Of a stretch of 64,000 nt of DNA, positions 18,006 through 25,191 are shown piece after piece; the first letter of the stretch is position 1; each line of letters starts with the position of its first letter. Below the pieces are notes generated by a model, which saw only the letters and a list, made by a program, of their open reading frames with translations, searched no databases and was not told the DNA's origin. The stretch comes from Fusibacter bizertensis (lineage in GTDB: Bacteria > Bacillota > Clostridia > Peptostreptococcales > Acidaminobacteraceae): contig NZ_JARYZI010000010.1 of the NCBI RefSeq assembly GCF_029914245.1, positions 62,001 through 126,000 of the forward strand, read 5' to 3'. A program made the position numbers and the translations under genes.

Positions 18006-19475
18006 CTATTTGATTTTTCTTTTAAGGTAGATTCCAAGTGCAGATACGATACTACCAAATCCGTAGAATAGCTCAGGTGAAGCTTGTCCAGTTTGTGGAA
18101 GTGCATCAGCAAGAGGTGTTTCTTCATCAAGGATGATTTCATCAGTAGGAGCTTCGGTTGTTAATTCCATATTATCATAGATAGAATCGAAATTAACAGG
18201 TTCAGTAGCATCACCAAGTGGAGTTCCTTCATCATCGATAACCACTGCGCCATCTGAGTAAACATATGTTACAGTAACCACGCCATCTATGAAATTACCA
18301 CTTGCATTTTCAGGTGTTTCTACTAACTCATAACCATCAATAGATCTAGCTGATGTTTGATAAAGCGTTCCAATAGAACCTGAGAAACTAAATGATGAAG
18401 CAAGAGTTGCACCTTCAGTATCTACAAAATTTACTGTTACATTACCCTGTGGGCCAGGAGCTTCAGTAGTAGGTTGAGTTACAGGTTGAGTTACAGGTTC
18501 AGTAGAAGCTTCGGTAGAAGCTTCAGTTGTAGCTTCAGTAGTAGCTTCAGTTGTAGCTTCAGTAGTAGCTTCAGTAGTAGCTTCAGTTGTAGCTTCAGTA
18601 GTAGCTTCGGTAGTAGCTTCAGTAGTAGCTTCGGTAGTAGCTTCAGTAGTAGCTTCGGTTGTAGCTTCAGTTGTAGCTTCAGTAGTAGCTTCAGTTGTAG
18701 CTTCAGTAGTAGCTTCAGTAGTAGCTTCTGTTGTTACTTCAACAGGTGTATAATGTGCTACTAATGTGATATTTTGAGTAACAGGTGTACTAAAATCATA
18801 TTCACTACCATCTAACATCCAGTAGTCAAAAGTAAAATCATCTTTTACAGGTGGTGTATTTGGTAATGTTGCCAAATCATTTGCTTCAACTGTTTGGTTG
18901 CTTGGTACTGGTGTGCCACCTACAGTATCAAATTGAACTGTAAGATATACTTTCGATACAACAACTAATATAGGTTGCACATTATTACCAGTATTTGCGT
19001 AAAAGATTATTTTTGAATAATTTGGTGAGTTTGCATCTGGAAATTCTGAGTCAAGTTTACCTTCAAAATGAGCATTCCAGATAATATTTGATTGAGTAAG
19101 TGTGTTGCCTGAATTGTTGTTGTATGATCCGTTTACGATTTTCCAAATAAGCTGTTGCATAACTTTTGAATCATTAGTTAAATTGCTATTGATTAGATAT
19201 GCAACTCGATTTGAAGCACTGTATTCGCTGAAGTTGACATTATATGTGGTACCAGGGGTTATAAATGTGTTTTTATCACCACAAAATGCTGGAAAAGAAC
19301 CATTTGTATATGGAACTGGTAATCCTGTTACAGTTGCTTGATTTACATATGCTCCATTTGCACTTACTTTTAAAGTTCCAGTTGAGTCCACTGCATAAGT
19401 TATAGCAGGGATGCTAGCAGCTAGTAATATTGCTACAAGTGCTAAAGATAATATTCTACGTGTAGTTTTTTTCAT
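18006..19475 (-). CDS. LPQTG adhesin with thioester-like domain and TTEA repeats
   Basis: 489-aa surface protein. Signal peptide (about 1-28), then a domain with PAFCGDK and later MQQLIWKIVNG. This Cys plus Gln in (x)QxxIW pairing is the layout of thioester (TQXA-type) adhesin domains, which form covalent bonds with host or surface amines. Next comes an InlB-B-like repeat (FDYWMLDGSEYDFSTPV), about 17 Thr-Thr-Glu-Ala tetrapeptides as a stalk, a MucBP-like domain and LPQTG at about residue 459. Controlled by a phased operator and a c-di-GMP-I riboswitch. The thioester call is from motif spacing only. Confidence 0.82.
   Translation of the reverse strand: MKKTTRRILSLALVAILLAASIPAITYAVDSTGTLKVSANGAYVNQATVTGLPVPYTNGSFPAFCGDKNTFITPGTTYNVNFSEYSASNRVAYLINSNLTNDSKVMQQLIWKIVNGSYNNNSGNTLTQSNIIWNAHFEGKLDSEFPDANSPNYSKIIFYANTGNNVQPILVVVSKVYLTVQFDTVGGTPVPSNQTVEANDLATLPNTPPVKDDFTFDYWMLDGSEYDFSTPVTQNITLVAHYTPVEVTTEATTEATTEATTEATTEATTEATTEATTEATTEATTEATTEATTEATTEATTEATTEATTEATTEATTEASTEASTEPVTQPVTQPTTEAPGPQGNVTVNFVDTEGATLASSFSFSGSIGTLYQTSARSIDGYELVETPENASGNFIDGVVTVTYVYSDGAVVIDDEGTPLGDATEPVNFDSIYDNMELTTEAPTDEIILDEETPLADALPQTGQASPELFYGFGSIVSALGIYLKRKIK
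18505..18735. repeat. 12-bp coding tandem repeat (TTEA stalk)
   Basis: About 17-19 copies of a 12-bp unit (plus strand GTAGCTTCAGTA with third-position variation) encode Thr-Thr-Glu-Ala inside the LPQTG adhesin. Length is likely to vary by slippage, altering stalk length without changing frame. Confidence 0.9.
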
Positions 19476-19505
19476 AATAATTCTCCTTTGCCAAAAAAGT
19501 TGTTT

Positions 19506-19600
19506 GGCAGTCGAACGATCATAGTTCGTATCCTAGTAAATATGAACTTTAGACTTCAGACTTTGCGTCACCTACTTTCGTAGGTTTTGCCCTAGTAAAT
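19506..19600 (-). ncRNA. Cyclic di-GMP-I (GEMM-I) riboswitch upstream of thioester adhesin gene
   Basis: Minus strand: GGGCAAAACC, a GAAA tetraloop stem (CCTACGAAAGTAGG), GACGCAAAGTC, then a second helix, matching the GEMM-I core. Downstream, TGCCAAA and TTTGGCA form a hairpin touching the AAGGAG ribosome binding site, which suggests translational control. Confidence 0.92.
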
Positions 19601-19647
19601 GTAATTGATATTAATTATTAAGTTGTTATTGGTATGTTATTGTAATC

Positions 19648-19702
19648 ATTATACTATGCATCCGTTACATACAGAGAACATCTGTGTTACATCTGTGTGA
19701 CA
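19648..19702 (-). promoter_or_regulatory. SARP-type promoter/operator of the thioester adhesin gene
   Basis: Minus strand: units TGTCACACAGA, TGTAACACAGA, TGTTCTCTGTA and TGTAACGGATG (19702 down to 19659), a 5-nt gap, then TATAAT at 19653-19648. Spacing is identical to that at 17.9 and 22.2 kb. The transcript would start near 19641 and include the whole riboswitch. Confidence 0.87.
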
Positions 19703-19744
19703 CGAAAAAAAGCACTTCTCCGTTTTACCGAAAGAAGTGCTTTT
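19703..19744 (-). terminator. Terminator of the 656-aa LPQTG gene
   Basis: AAAAGCACTTCT (19708-19719) pairs with AGAAGTGCTTTT (19733-19744), and on the minus strand a run of T follows directly. Confidence 0.85.
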
Positions 19745-19784
19745 AGTATGCTTATTTTATATAATATTATGCTATCAATTTAAC

Positions 19785-21755
19785 CTATTTTATTTTTCGT
19801 TTTAAATAGATTCCTAAAGCAGATACAATACTACCTATTCCGTAGAAAAGTTCTGGAGAAGCTTGACCTGTTTGAGGAAGCGCATCAGCAAGTGGTGTTT
19901 CTTCATCAAGGATAATAGCTTCATCGCTAGCAGCTTCTGTAGTAGATTCCATGTTGTCATAGATGGCGTCAAAGTTAACAGGAGTAACTGCTTCACCAAG
20001 TGGTGTTTCTTCTTCAACAAGTGTTACGCCATTTGAATAAACATAATCAACTGTTAAAGAACCATCGATAAACGATCCGCTTGCATTTGCTGGAGATTCC
20101 ACAAGTTCATAATCAGCGATTGATCTTGCTGAAGTTTGATAGAGTGTACCTACAGTACCAGTGAAACTCAATGAAGCTGCGAGTGGTGCACCTTCAGTAT
20201 CTACGAAGTTTACTACAACAGTGCCTTGAGGACCTTGTGGTGCTGCTGGTGCCGGTGTTTGTGTATTTGGTTCAGTTGGTGCTGGAGGATTAGTTTGATC
20301 TTCAGTAGAATCCGCTTCCGTTGTATCTTCTTCAGCTAAAACTTCTCCGCTTGATGCTTTTGTAGTAGAAAATTCATTATTGTCTCCCCACAAAATTTTT
20401 GCAGTGACTGCATGTGGTAAATCAATATAGAAATAGAAAGGATTATCAAAGCGATCAGCTTCAGTATATTCCGCTCCAATCGTGTGAGTACCTGTAATTT
20501 CAGGGTGTCCAGCGACAGTGTACGTAAAAGTAATTGGTTGGCCATATTTGTTGATTACACGCCATTTTGTTTGAGTATCTGCTTTAGATGATTCTGTTGG
20601 CATAGATGTTAAAACTAGGCTATTTTTATCTGGATAAGGTAAAACTTCATTGTTTGATTGTTTAGTTTTGTTAAACTCATTATTATTACCCCAAGTGATA
20701 ATCATTGTTGCTGGTGTTTTCGGTGCATAGAAATAGAAAGGATTATTAAATCGTTCAGCACTTGTGTGCTCTGCTGGTATAGTCATCGTACCAGTAAGGT
20801 CAGTACCATAAACTTTCCAAGTGAACTCAAGAGGGTAACCATAATCATTCACAACTCTCCATTTTGTTTGTCCAGCATTTTTTCCTTCAACTGGAACACC
20901 GGTTAATCCTAAACTGCTTGAAGTAATCTCTGGATATAACACGTCAGAAGTACTCGATTTTTGAGTTGTAAACTGATTACTCGATCCCCATGTAATTACT
21001 AAAGTAGCTTGATGAGGAGCATCAACATATACATAGTAAGGATTATCAAATCTAGCATCCATAGTATGTTCTTTAGCGACTGTACCGCTACCAGTTAAAG
21101 AAGTGCCATATACTTGCCATGTAAAATCTAAGTCTTCACCAAAGTTATTGACAATTCTCCATTTTGTTTGAGTATCTTTATTTTCTGGTTCAATTCCCAT
21201 TGCTGTCAGTGTTAAACTAGAACCATCTGGAACTGGAACAGCTACGGTATTAAAAGAAGTGTTAGCTATGTTAGTAATAGTAGTTGAAACCATTGCTGAA
21301 GTGTAAGTTGTACCGAAAAGATTTAAGTTAACGCCTGATCTTTTTTCCCCAAAATACGAATAATAATAACAGTCATCCCAACGGACTCTAACTTTATTGT
21401 TGTTATCATCATTATAATAAAGAGTCAAATCAGCGTCTAAATAGACAACATACTCTTTTTCAACTGAACTAGTAATTGTCTCAGTTGCTGTTACATTGTA
21501 AGTTGTACCAGGGGATAACCCGCTGAGGACACCACTGTCGTATCCACCATCAGCAGGTGACCAAGTTACATCAATTGTCGAGCCAGATGTTTGGTTGATA
21601 ATTGACAAATCAGCAGTCGTCTCAGTTACATTTGATGCTGTAACTGCTAGTGTGCTGTCGGCGATACTAATCACGGGCATGCTCATAATCAGTAACATAA
21701 GTATCATAGTAATTGAAAAGCTTTTTTTAATTTTACTTCTGTAATCCTTTTTCAT
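19785..21755 (-). CDS. LPQTG cell-wall-anchored protein with three ~100-aa repeats
   Basis: 656-aa surface protein. Signal peptide (about 1-32), a fibronectin-III-like segment (ASNVTETTADLSI...VTWSP), a region with VRWDDCYYYSYFGEK, then three homologous repeats of about 100 aa, each with QTKWRV(V/I)N, RF(D/N)NP(F/Y)Y and a closing WG-x-x-N-x-F. A Pro/Thr linker, a MucBP-like domain and LPQTG at about residue 626 follow. It is the second gene after a 73-aa protein; a c-di-GMP-I riboswitch sits between the two. The repeats were not recognised as a named family. Confidence 0.83.
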   Translation of the reverse strand: MKKDYRSKIKKSFSITMILMLLIMSMPVISIADSTLAVTASNVTETTADLSIINQTSGSTIDVTWSPADGGYDSGVLSGLSPGTTYNVTATETITSSVEKEYVVYLDADLTLYYNDDNNNKVRVRWDDCYYYSYFGEKRSGVNLNLFGTTYTSAMVSTTITNIANTSFNTVAVPVPDGSSLTLTAMGIEPENKDTQTKWRIVNNFGEDLDFTWQVYGTSLTGSGTVAKEHTMDARFDNPYYVYVDAPHQATLVITWGSSNQFTTQKSSTSDVLYPEITSSSLGLTGVPVEGKNAGQTKWRVVNDYGYPLEFTWKVYGTDLTGTMTIPAEHTSAERFNNPFYFYAPKTPATMIITWGNNNEFNKTKQSNNEVLPYPDKNSLVLTSMPTESSKADTQTKWRVINKYGQPITFTYTVAGHPEITGTHTIGAEYTEADRFDNPFYFYIDLPHAVTAKILWGDNNEFSTTKASSGEVLAEEDTTEADSTEDQTNPPAPTEPNTQTPAPAAPQGPQGTVVVNFVDTEGAPLAASLSFTGTVGTLYQTSARSIADYELVESPANASGSFIDGSLTVDYVYSNGVTLVEEETPLGEAVTPVNFDAIYDNMESTTEAASDEAIILDEETPLADALPQTGQASPELFYGIGSIVSALGIYLKRKIK

Positions 21756-21785
21756 AATAGTTCTCCTTTGCCAAATTATTTTACT

Positions 21786-21912
21786 TTGGCAGTCGGACGG
21801 TCTTGGTTATTAATCGTAAATGTAACAGCTGTCTAGTTAACAGCTATTTGTTACGATGATAAACTTTAGACTCCTGACTTTGCGTCGCCTATTTTCATAG
21901 GGTTTGCCCTTA
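21786..21912 (-). ncRNA. Cyclic di-GMP-I (GEMM-I) riboswitch between two genes
   Basis: Minus strand: GGGCAAACC (RC of 21901-21909), an A-rich tetraloop stem CCTATGAAAATAGG, GACGCAAAGTC, then a long second helix (AACAGCTGT region). Downstream, GCCAAA and TTTGGC flank the approach to AAAGGAG, as in the paralogous leader at 19.5 kb. Its place after the 73-aa gene's stop lets it control the LPQTG gene alone. Confidence 0.92.
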
Positions 21913-21925
21913 CTCTATACAAACG

Positions 21926-22147
21926 TTAGATTACGTTTATATGTCTCTCATCGTTCCATGTTCTCAGTGATTCCTTTGATTCGGATTGTAGTTCTACAGC
22001 GCCGTGAATCAGATTCATAAGTTCGAGTTCACTTCTAAAATGCATTTTTTTACCTGTATCTAACCATTCGATCACACCTTGCCAACTATGGTTCTCTTGG
22101 TGATGAATAGATATTAAAAAGTTGCTTCCGAAATTTTGTTTTTTCAT
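21926..22147 (-). CDS. Small conserved protein (73 aa) linked to SARP regulators
   Basis: 73-aa protein starting at ATG 22147 after AGGAGG. The centre (HHQENHSWQGVIEWLDTGKKMHF-RSELELMNLI, split here for length) matches a small Firmicutes family with the pattern SWQGxxxWxxxxxxxxFRSxLEL. I recall such proteins beside BTAD regulators, but no function is known. It is the first gene after the strongest phased operator and precedes the 656-aa LPQTG gene, separated by a riboswitch. It has no signal peptide, so it is probably cytoplasmic and could act on the regulator. Confidence 0.75.
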   Translation of the reverse strand: MKKQNFGSNFLISIHHQENHSWQGVIEWLDTGKKMHFRSELELMNLIHGAVELQSESKESLRTWNDERHINVI

Positions 22148-22184
22148 GTCATCCTCCTTTTCGGAGATTCTATCTCTTGATAAC

Positions 22185-22261
22185 AGTATAATATTTCGCT
22201 GTGACATCTAAAGAACATTAGCGTGACATATTGCGAACATCTGTGTGACATCTGTGTGACA
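22185..22261 (-). promoter_or_regulatory. SARP-type promoter/operator with six phased repeats
   Basis: Minus strand: six contiguous 11-bp units beginning TGTCACACAGA twice (22261 down to 22240), then TGTTCGCAATA, TGTCACGCTAA, TGTTCTTTAGA and TGTCACAGCGA (to 22196), a 5-nt gap and TATACT at 22190-22185. This is the longest of three such arrays, and it lies about 110 nt from the 3' end of the regulator gene. Confidence 0.88.
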
Positions 22262-22269
22262 AGATAAAT

Positions 22270-22305
22270 AAAAAGCACACAGAAGCGTTAATAGCTACTG
22301 TGTGC
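22270..22305 (-). terminator. Terminator of the SARP regulator gene
   Basis: GCACACAG (22275-22282) and CTGTGTGC (22298-22305) form a perfect stem, with a T tract following on the minus strand (22270-22274). Confidence 0.85.
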
Positions 22306-22316
22306 AGATTTTAAAA

Positions 22317-23531
22317 TTATAACTCTTTGAAAACATCAGCATGTAATTCTTTAATTTGATTAATTCTAATCGCTTCGTTATTAGGGAAAGCATCTAAGAT
22401 GCGAGTAAGCACTTTTTTCATAAGATCCGAATCAACACCGGGAAGAAGTACCATGAATTGTGTATCATTCCACTGGCTAAAAGTATCTCCTTTTCTGAGC
22501 TTTTCCATCAAATGCTGTTTGAGGTGAGAAATTCTAAGGTCTTCTTGTGATTGAGAGTATCCTCTTATAGGAGAGGCGTTAATCACTCCGATGCTAAACG
22601 TATTGCCAGACCTTTGACTTCTTCGTCTTTCAAGTTCATAGATGGACTTAAACGTAGAAGGTTCACAATAAAAAGCGTTTTCGAGAACCAAATCATGTTC
22701 AAGTGCTTCAACCAAACCATCTTGTGTTTGGATAGGCGCGTGTGTTTGAAGTAAACGTTTATAGAGCATACGCATATCGCCAGAAGGTTTTAACCCCATC
22801 TCATGATAATAAAAACCGGTGATATACTCATAATGTTCAAGGGCTTGCTTTTGTTGACCTTTATGCATCAAAGCGTCCATTAAGTTCAGATGAAAAGCTT
22901 CTTCGTAGATGTCGATGTTGATGGCCTTCTGGCATAAATCGATGATGTCATCATAGCGTCGCTCAATTTGCAAAAGTTCAGTCGCAGAAACGACAGTTTT
23001 TAAGTATAAACGGCGATAATGGTTTCTTATAGCAAATACCCAGTGTTGATCAACACAGTCTGGTAGATAATCGCCATCATATAGATCAAGTGCACTAAGA
23101 TAATCCCCCAGTGCCAATTGAGGAGAGTGGAGTCTTTTAGCATCTCCTTCTTTTATAAGTTGTTCAAAGTCTTCGATGTCGATTTCTATGTTGAGTTGAT
23201 CGTTCCACTTATAATAACCGTTAGAAAAAAGAAGGGTTTTGACATGATCTTGCTCATTGTCTTCTAGAAGTGTTTGTCTGAGTCTGTGCATTTGTCTTCT
23301 CAGTGTACTTCTAGGATCGCTATAAGATTCAGAAACCCAAAGTTGATCCATTAAAGATTCTGGGGTAAACACACGGTCTCTGTGAGTCAACATGAACTTG
23401 TATAATTCCCATATTTTCTTTGAGCCAGCAGAAGATGAAACAAGTGACGAACCATCTTTTATGACATCGAATTTTCCAAGTGTTTGTATGCTGAAAATAG
23501 GGTTATGTTGTTCTACAGGTGAAGTCATCAT
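22317..23531 (-). CDS. SARP/BTAD transcriptional regulator with GGDEF-like C-terminus
   Basis: 404 aa. An OmpR-type winged helix (about 12-105; LWVSESYSDPRSTLRRQMHRLRQ) is followed by a bacterial transcriptional activation domain of TPR-like helices (about 110-255), the layout of SARP regulators. The last 110 residues resemble a nucleotide-cyclase fold: RKGDTFSQWNDTQFMVLLPG aligns with the RxxD..ARxGGDEFxxLLP stretch of GGDEF proteins, with NDTQF replacing GGDEF. It cannot be a normal diguanylate cyclase but might sense a nucleotide. AAAGGAG precedes ATG by 6 nt. Three phased operators downstream are its expected targets, by analogy with SARP heptamer repeats. Confidence 0.87.
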   Translation of the reverse strand: MMTSPVEQHNPIFSIQTLGKFDVIKDGSSLVSSSAGSKKIWELYKFMLTHRDRVFTPESLMDQLWVSESYSDPRSTLRRQMHRLRQTLLEDNEQDHVKTLLFSNGYYKWNDQLNIEIDIEDFEQLIKEGDAKRLHSPQLALGDYLSALDLYDGDYLPDCVDQHWVFAIRNHYRRLYLKTVVSATELLQIERRYDDIIDLCQKAINIDIYEEAFHLNLMDALMHKGQQKQALEHYEYITGFYYHEMGLKPSGDMRMLYKRLLQTHAPIQTQDGLVEALEHDLVLENAFYCEPSTFKSIYELERRRSQRSGNTFSIGVINASPIRGYSQSQEDLRISHLKQHLMEKLRKGDTFSQWNDTQFMVLLPGVDSDLMKKVLTRILDAFPNNEAIRINQIKELHADVFKEL

Positions 23532-23899
23532 GTAGAGCTCCTTTTAAGTAATTTAATCGAGAATACATTATTATATCATTTATTATACTGAAATTAAATG
23601 TATAAAGGCAAGTTATCGCTAATATCATCTATAGTATATTGATATAGATATATTACCATTTCTGATAGTTCCTTAAACAAAAAACAAATATTCTATACTT
23701 AACAGATTATTCACAAAGGGGTCATAACCTATACATAACTGAATTTTATAATGAGAACATGATAAGCGATATACAGATTGCTTACCACAATAAACCCCCA
23801 AAATATTTACCTAAATTGCAACAAAACCCCAATAATGAATTCCGAGTGGGCATCCCCCAAATTTACCCACTCGCGAAATTCCCCCCTTCTTAACTTTTA
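23532..23899. other. Intergenic region with an A+T-rich promoter zone and a hairpin
   Basis: About 370 nt without a gene. Next to the regulator a TATAAT-like element on the minus strand is its likely -10. At 23843-23873 CGAGTGGG and CCCACTCG form a perfect 8-bp stem with further pairing outside (GAATTC/GAAATTC), with no T tract; its role is unclear. The rest shows nothing recognisable. Confidence 0.4.
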
Positions 23900-23941
23900 A
23901 AAAAGACTTTTATTCGAATGAATTTAAGTCTTTCTTTTTTT
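23900..23941 (-). terminator. Terminator of the cupin/HD-GYP gene
   Basis: AAAGACTT (23902-23909) pairs with AAGTCTTT (23926-23933). Runs of A and T on both sides make it usable in either direction. Confidence 0.75.
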
Positions 23942-24838
23942 TTATTCTAAAATCATATCGATAAATACTTTTACAACTTCTGGATCATAAAGAATACCCG
24001 CTAGTTCCCTTAACTCAATAAGTGCTATTTCGATGGATTTTCCCTTTTTGTAGATGCGATCAGTAATCATGGCATCATAACTATCACAAACAGCTAAAAT
24101 TCTAGCTTCAAGACAAATTTCTTCGCCCTTTAAACCAAATGGATAACCAGAACCGTTATAGCGCTCGTGATGTTGAATGATAATGTCAAAGACATCAGAG
24201 TTGAAATTTTCTAGGATCATCTCTTTAGAGTACTGAACATGTAACTTGATCTCTTCAAACTCTGAAGCACTGAGTTGATCAGGCTTATTTAAAATATCAT
24301 CTGGAATTTTGACCTTACCCAAATCATGATAGTAAGCAGCCTTAGTAAAGTTGTTTAGCGCCTTAGACTTAAACCCGAACTTAAGAGCCATTCTTTTGAC
24401 AAGTTCATAAACGCGTAAACTATGCTCACCAGTATAGTGATCTTTAAACTGGATCTCTTTAAGTAGCTTATCTACAACAGTATGATTGTCCTCAAGTGTT
24501 TTAAAAACATCATAATTGGTGGCGTGGACAAGCAGTACAGTGTCTTCTAGGGTTTTAATCGTTTGAATTTCTTCAGTGTTTTTACAGACGAAAAAATCGC
24601 CTTCTTTAACAATAGACTCATCTTCAAAGACGAAACAGGAACCTTTGATGATATAGTAGGTTTTATAGGCTTCCTTGGTCGGTAGTGGTTCAATATATAA
24701 AATACGGTCAGCTGACATATGAATCATAGAAACTTGCAGATGATCATCGTGGTATTTTTTTTCTATTTTAGAGCTTTTACTTTTGATTTCATAAGTTGAT
24801 TCAGTTTCATTTGATCTCACAATTTTGAAATAAGTCAT
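23942..24838 (-). CDS. Cupin-HD-GYP protein, probable c-di-GMP phosphodiesterase
   Basis: 298 aa. The N-terminal half (about 1-115) has a cupin-like beta pattern (YIEPLPTKEAYKTYYIIKGSCFVFEDE...VKEGDFF), suggesting a small-ligand sensor. The C-terminal half is an HD-GYP domain with HDLGKVKIPDDIL and HHERYNGSGYPFGLKG. HD-GYP proteins hydrolyse c-di-GMP; the motifs look intact. GAGGTG precedes ATG. Beside the c-di-GMP-switched surface genes it could lower the signal they respond to. Confidence 0.88.
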   Translation of the reverse strand: MTYFKIVRSNETESTYEIKSKSSKIEKKYHDDHLQVSMIHMSADRILYIEPLPTKEAYKTYYIIKGSCFVFEDESIVKEGDFFVCKNTEEIQTIKTLEDTVLLVHATNYDVFKTLEDNHTVVDKLLKEIQFKDHYTGEHSLRVYELVKRMALKFGFKSKALNNFTKAAYYHDLGKVKIPDDILNKPDQLSASEFEEIKLHVQYSKEMILENFNSDVFDIIIQHHERYNGSGYPFGLKGEEICLEARILAVCDSYDAMITDRIYKKGKSIEIALIELRELAGILYDPEVVKVFIDMILE

Positions 24839-25191
24839 ATTGTCACCTCGCTATAATATTACAACAACTTCATATTTCATTTAATTATACACAAACAGCA
24901 GTCAAAATAAAAGAGGGTTACATAATATAAGTTTCAGTAGTCGAAATATTACAATTTTAAGATAAAAAACAAGGAATTTATAAAGTAAATCCTAGTTTTA
25001 ACCGATAATCTGATTGAGGTCTAGCCATATTAACATAAAGTGTTTTGGCATGTCATATGCTTGTAAGGTAGGCTTAACGAAAAAGCAATCATATATTTGA
25101 TATAATAGAAGCATAAAAACTAAAATGGGAGCATTGTCTCTTTGTATAATTCTGAATCTAAAATCCTGTGAAGAAAGTTGTGAGGTGTAAC
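24839..25191. other. Divergent intergenic region before the IPT/TIG operon
   Basis: About 350 A+T-rich nt between divergent genes. TATAAT at 25101-25106 is a likely -10 for the plus-strand operon, leaving a leader of about 80 nt. No riboswitch core or operator repeat was recognised. Confidence 0.4.

Noticed and set aside
18505-18735. Regular short repeats as a possible CRISPR array
   Set aside because: Units are 12 bp, contiguous and in frame, with no unique spacers; they encode a protein stalk.
18474-18764. Plus-strand Ser/Phe-rich open frame across the 12-bp repeats
   Set aside because: It is the complement of the TTEA-coding repeat; it has no SD and the composition is forced by the repeat.
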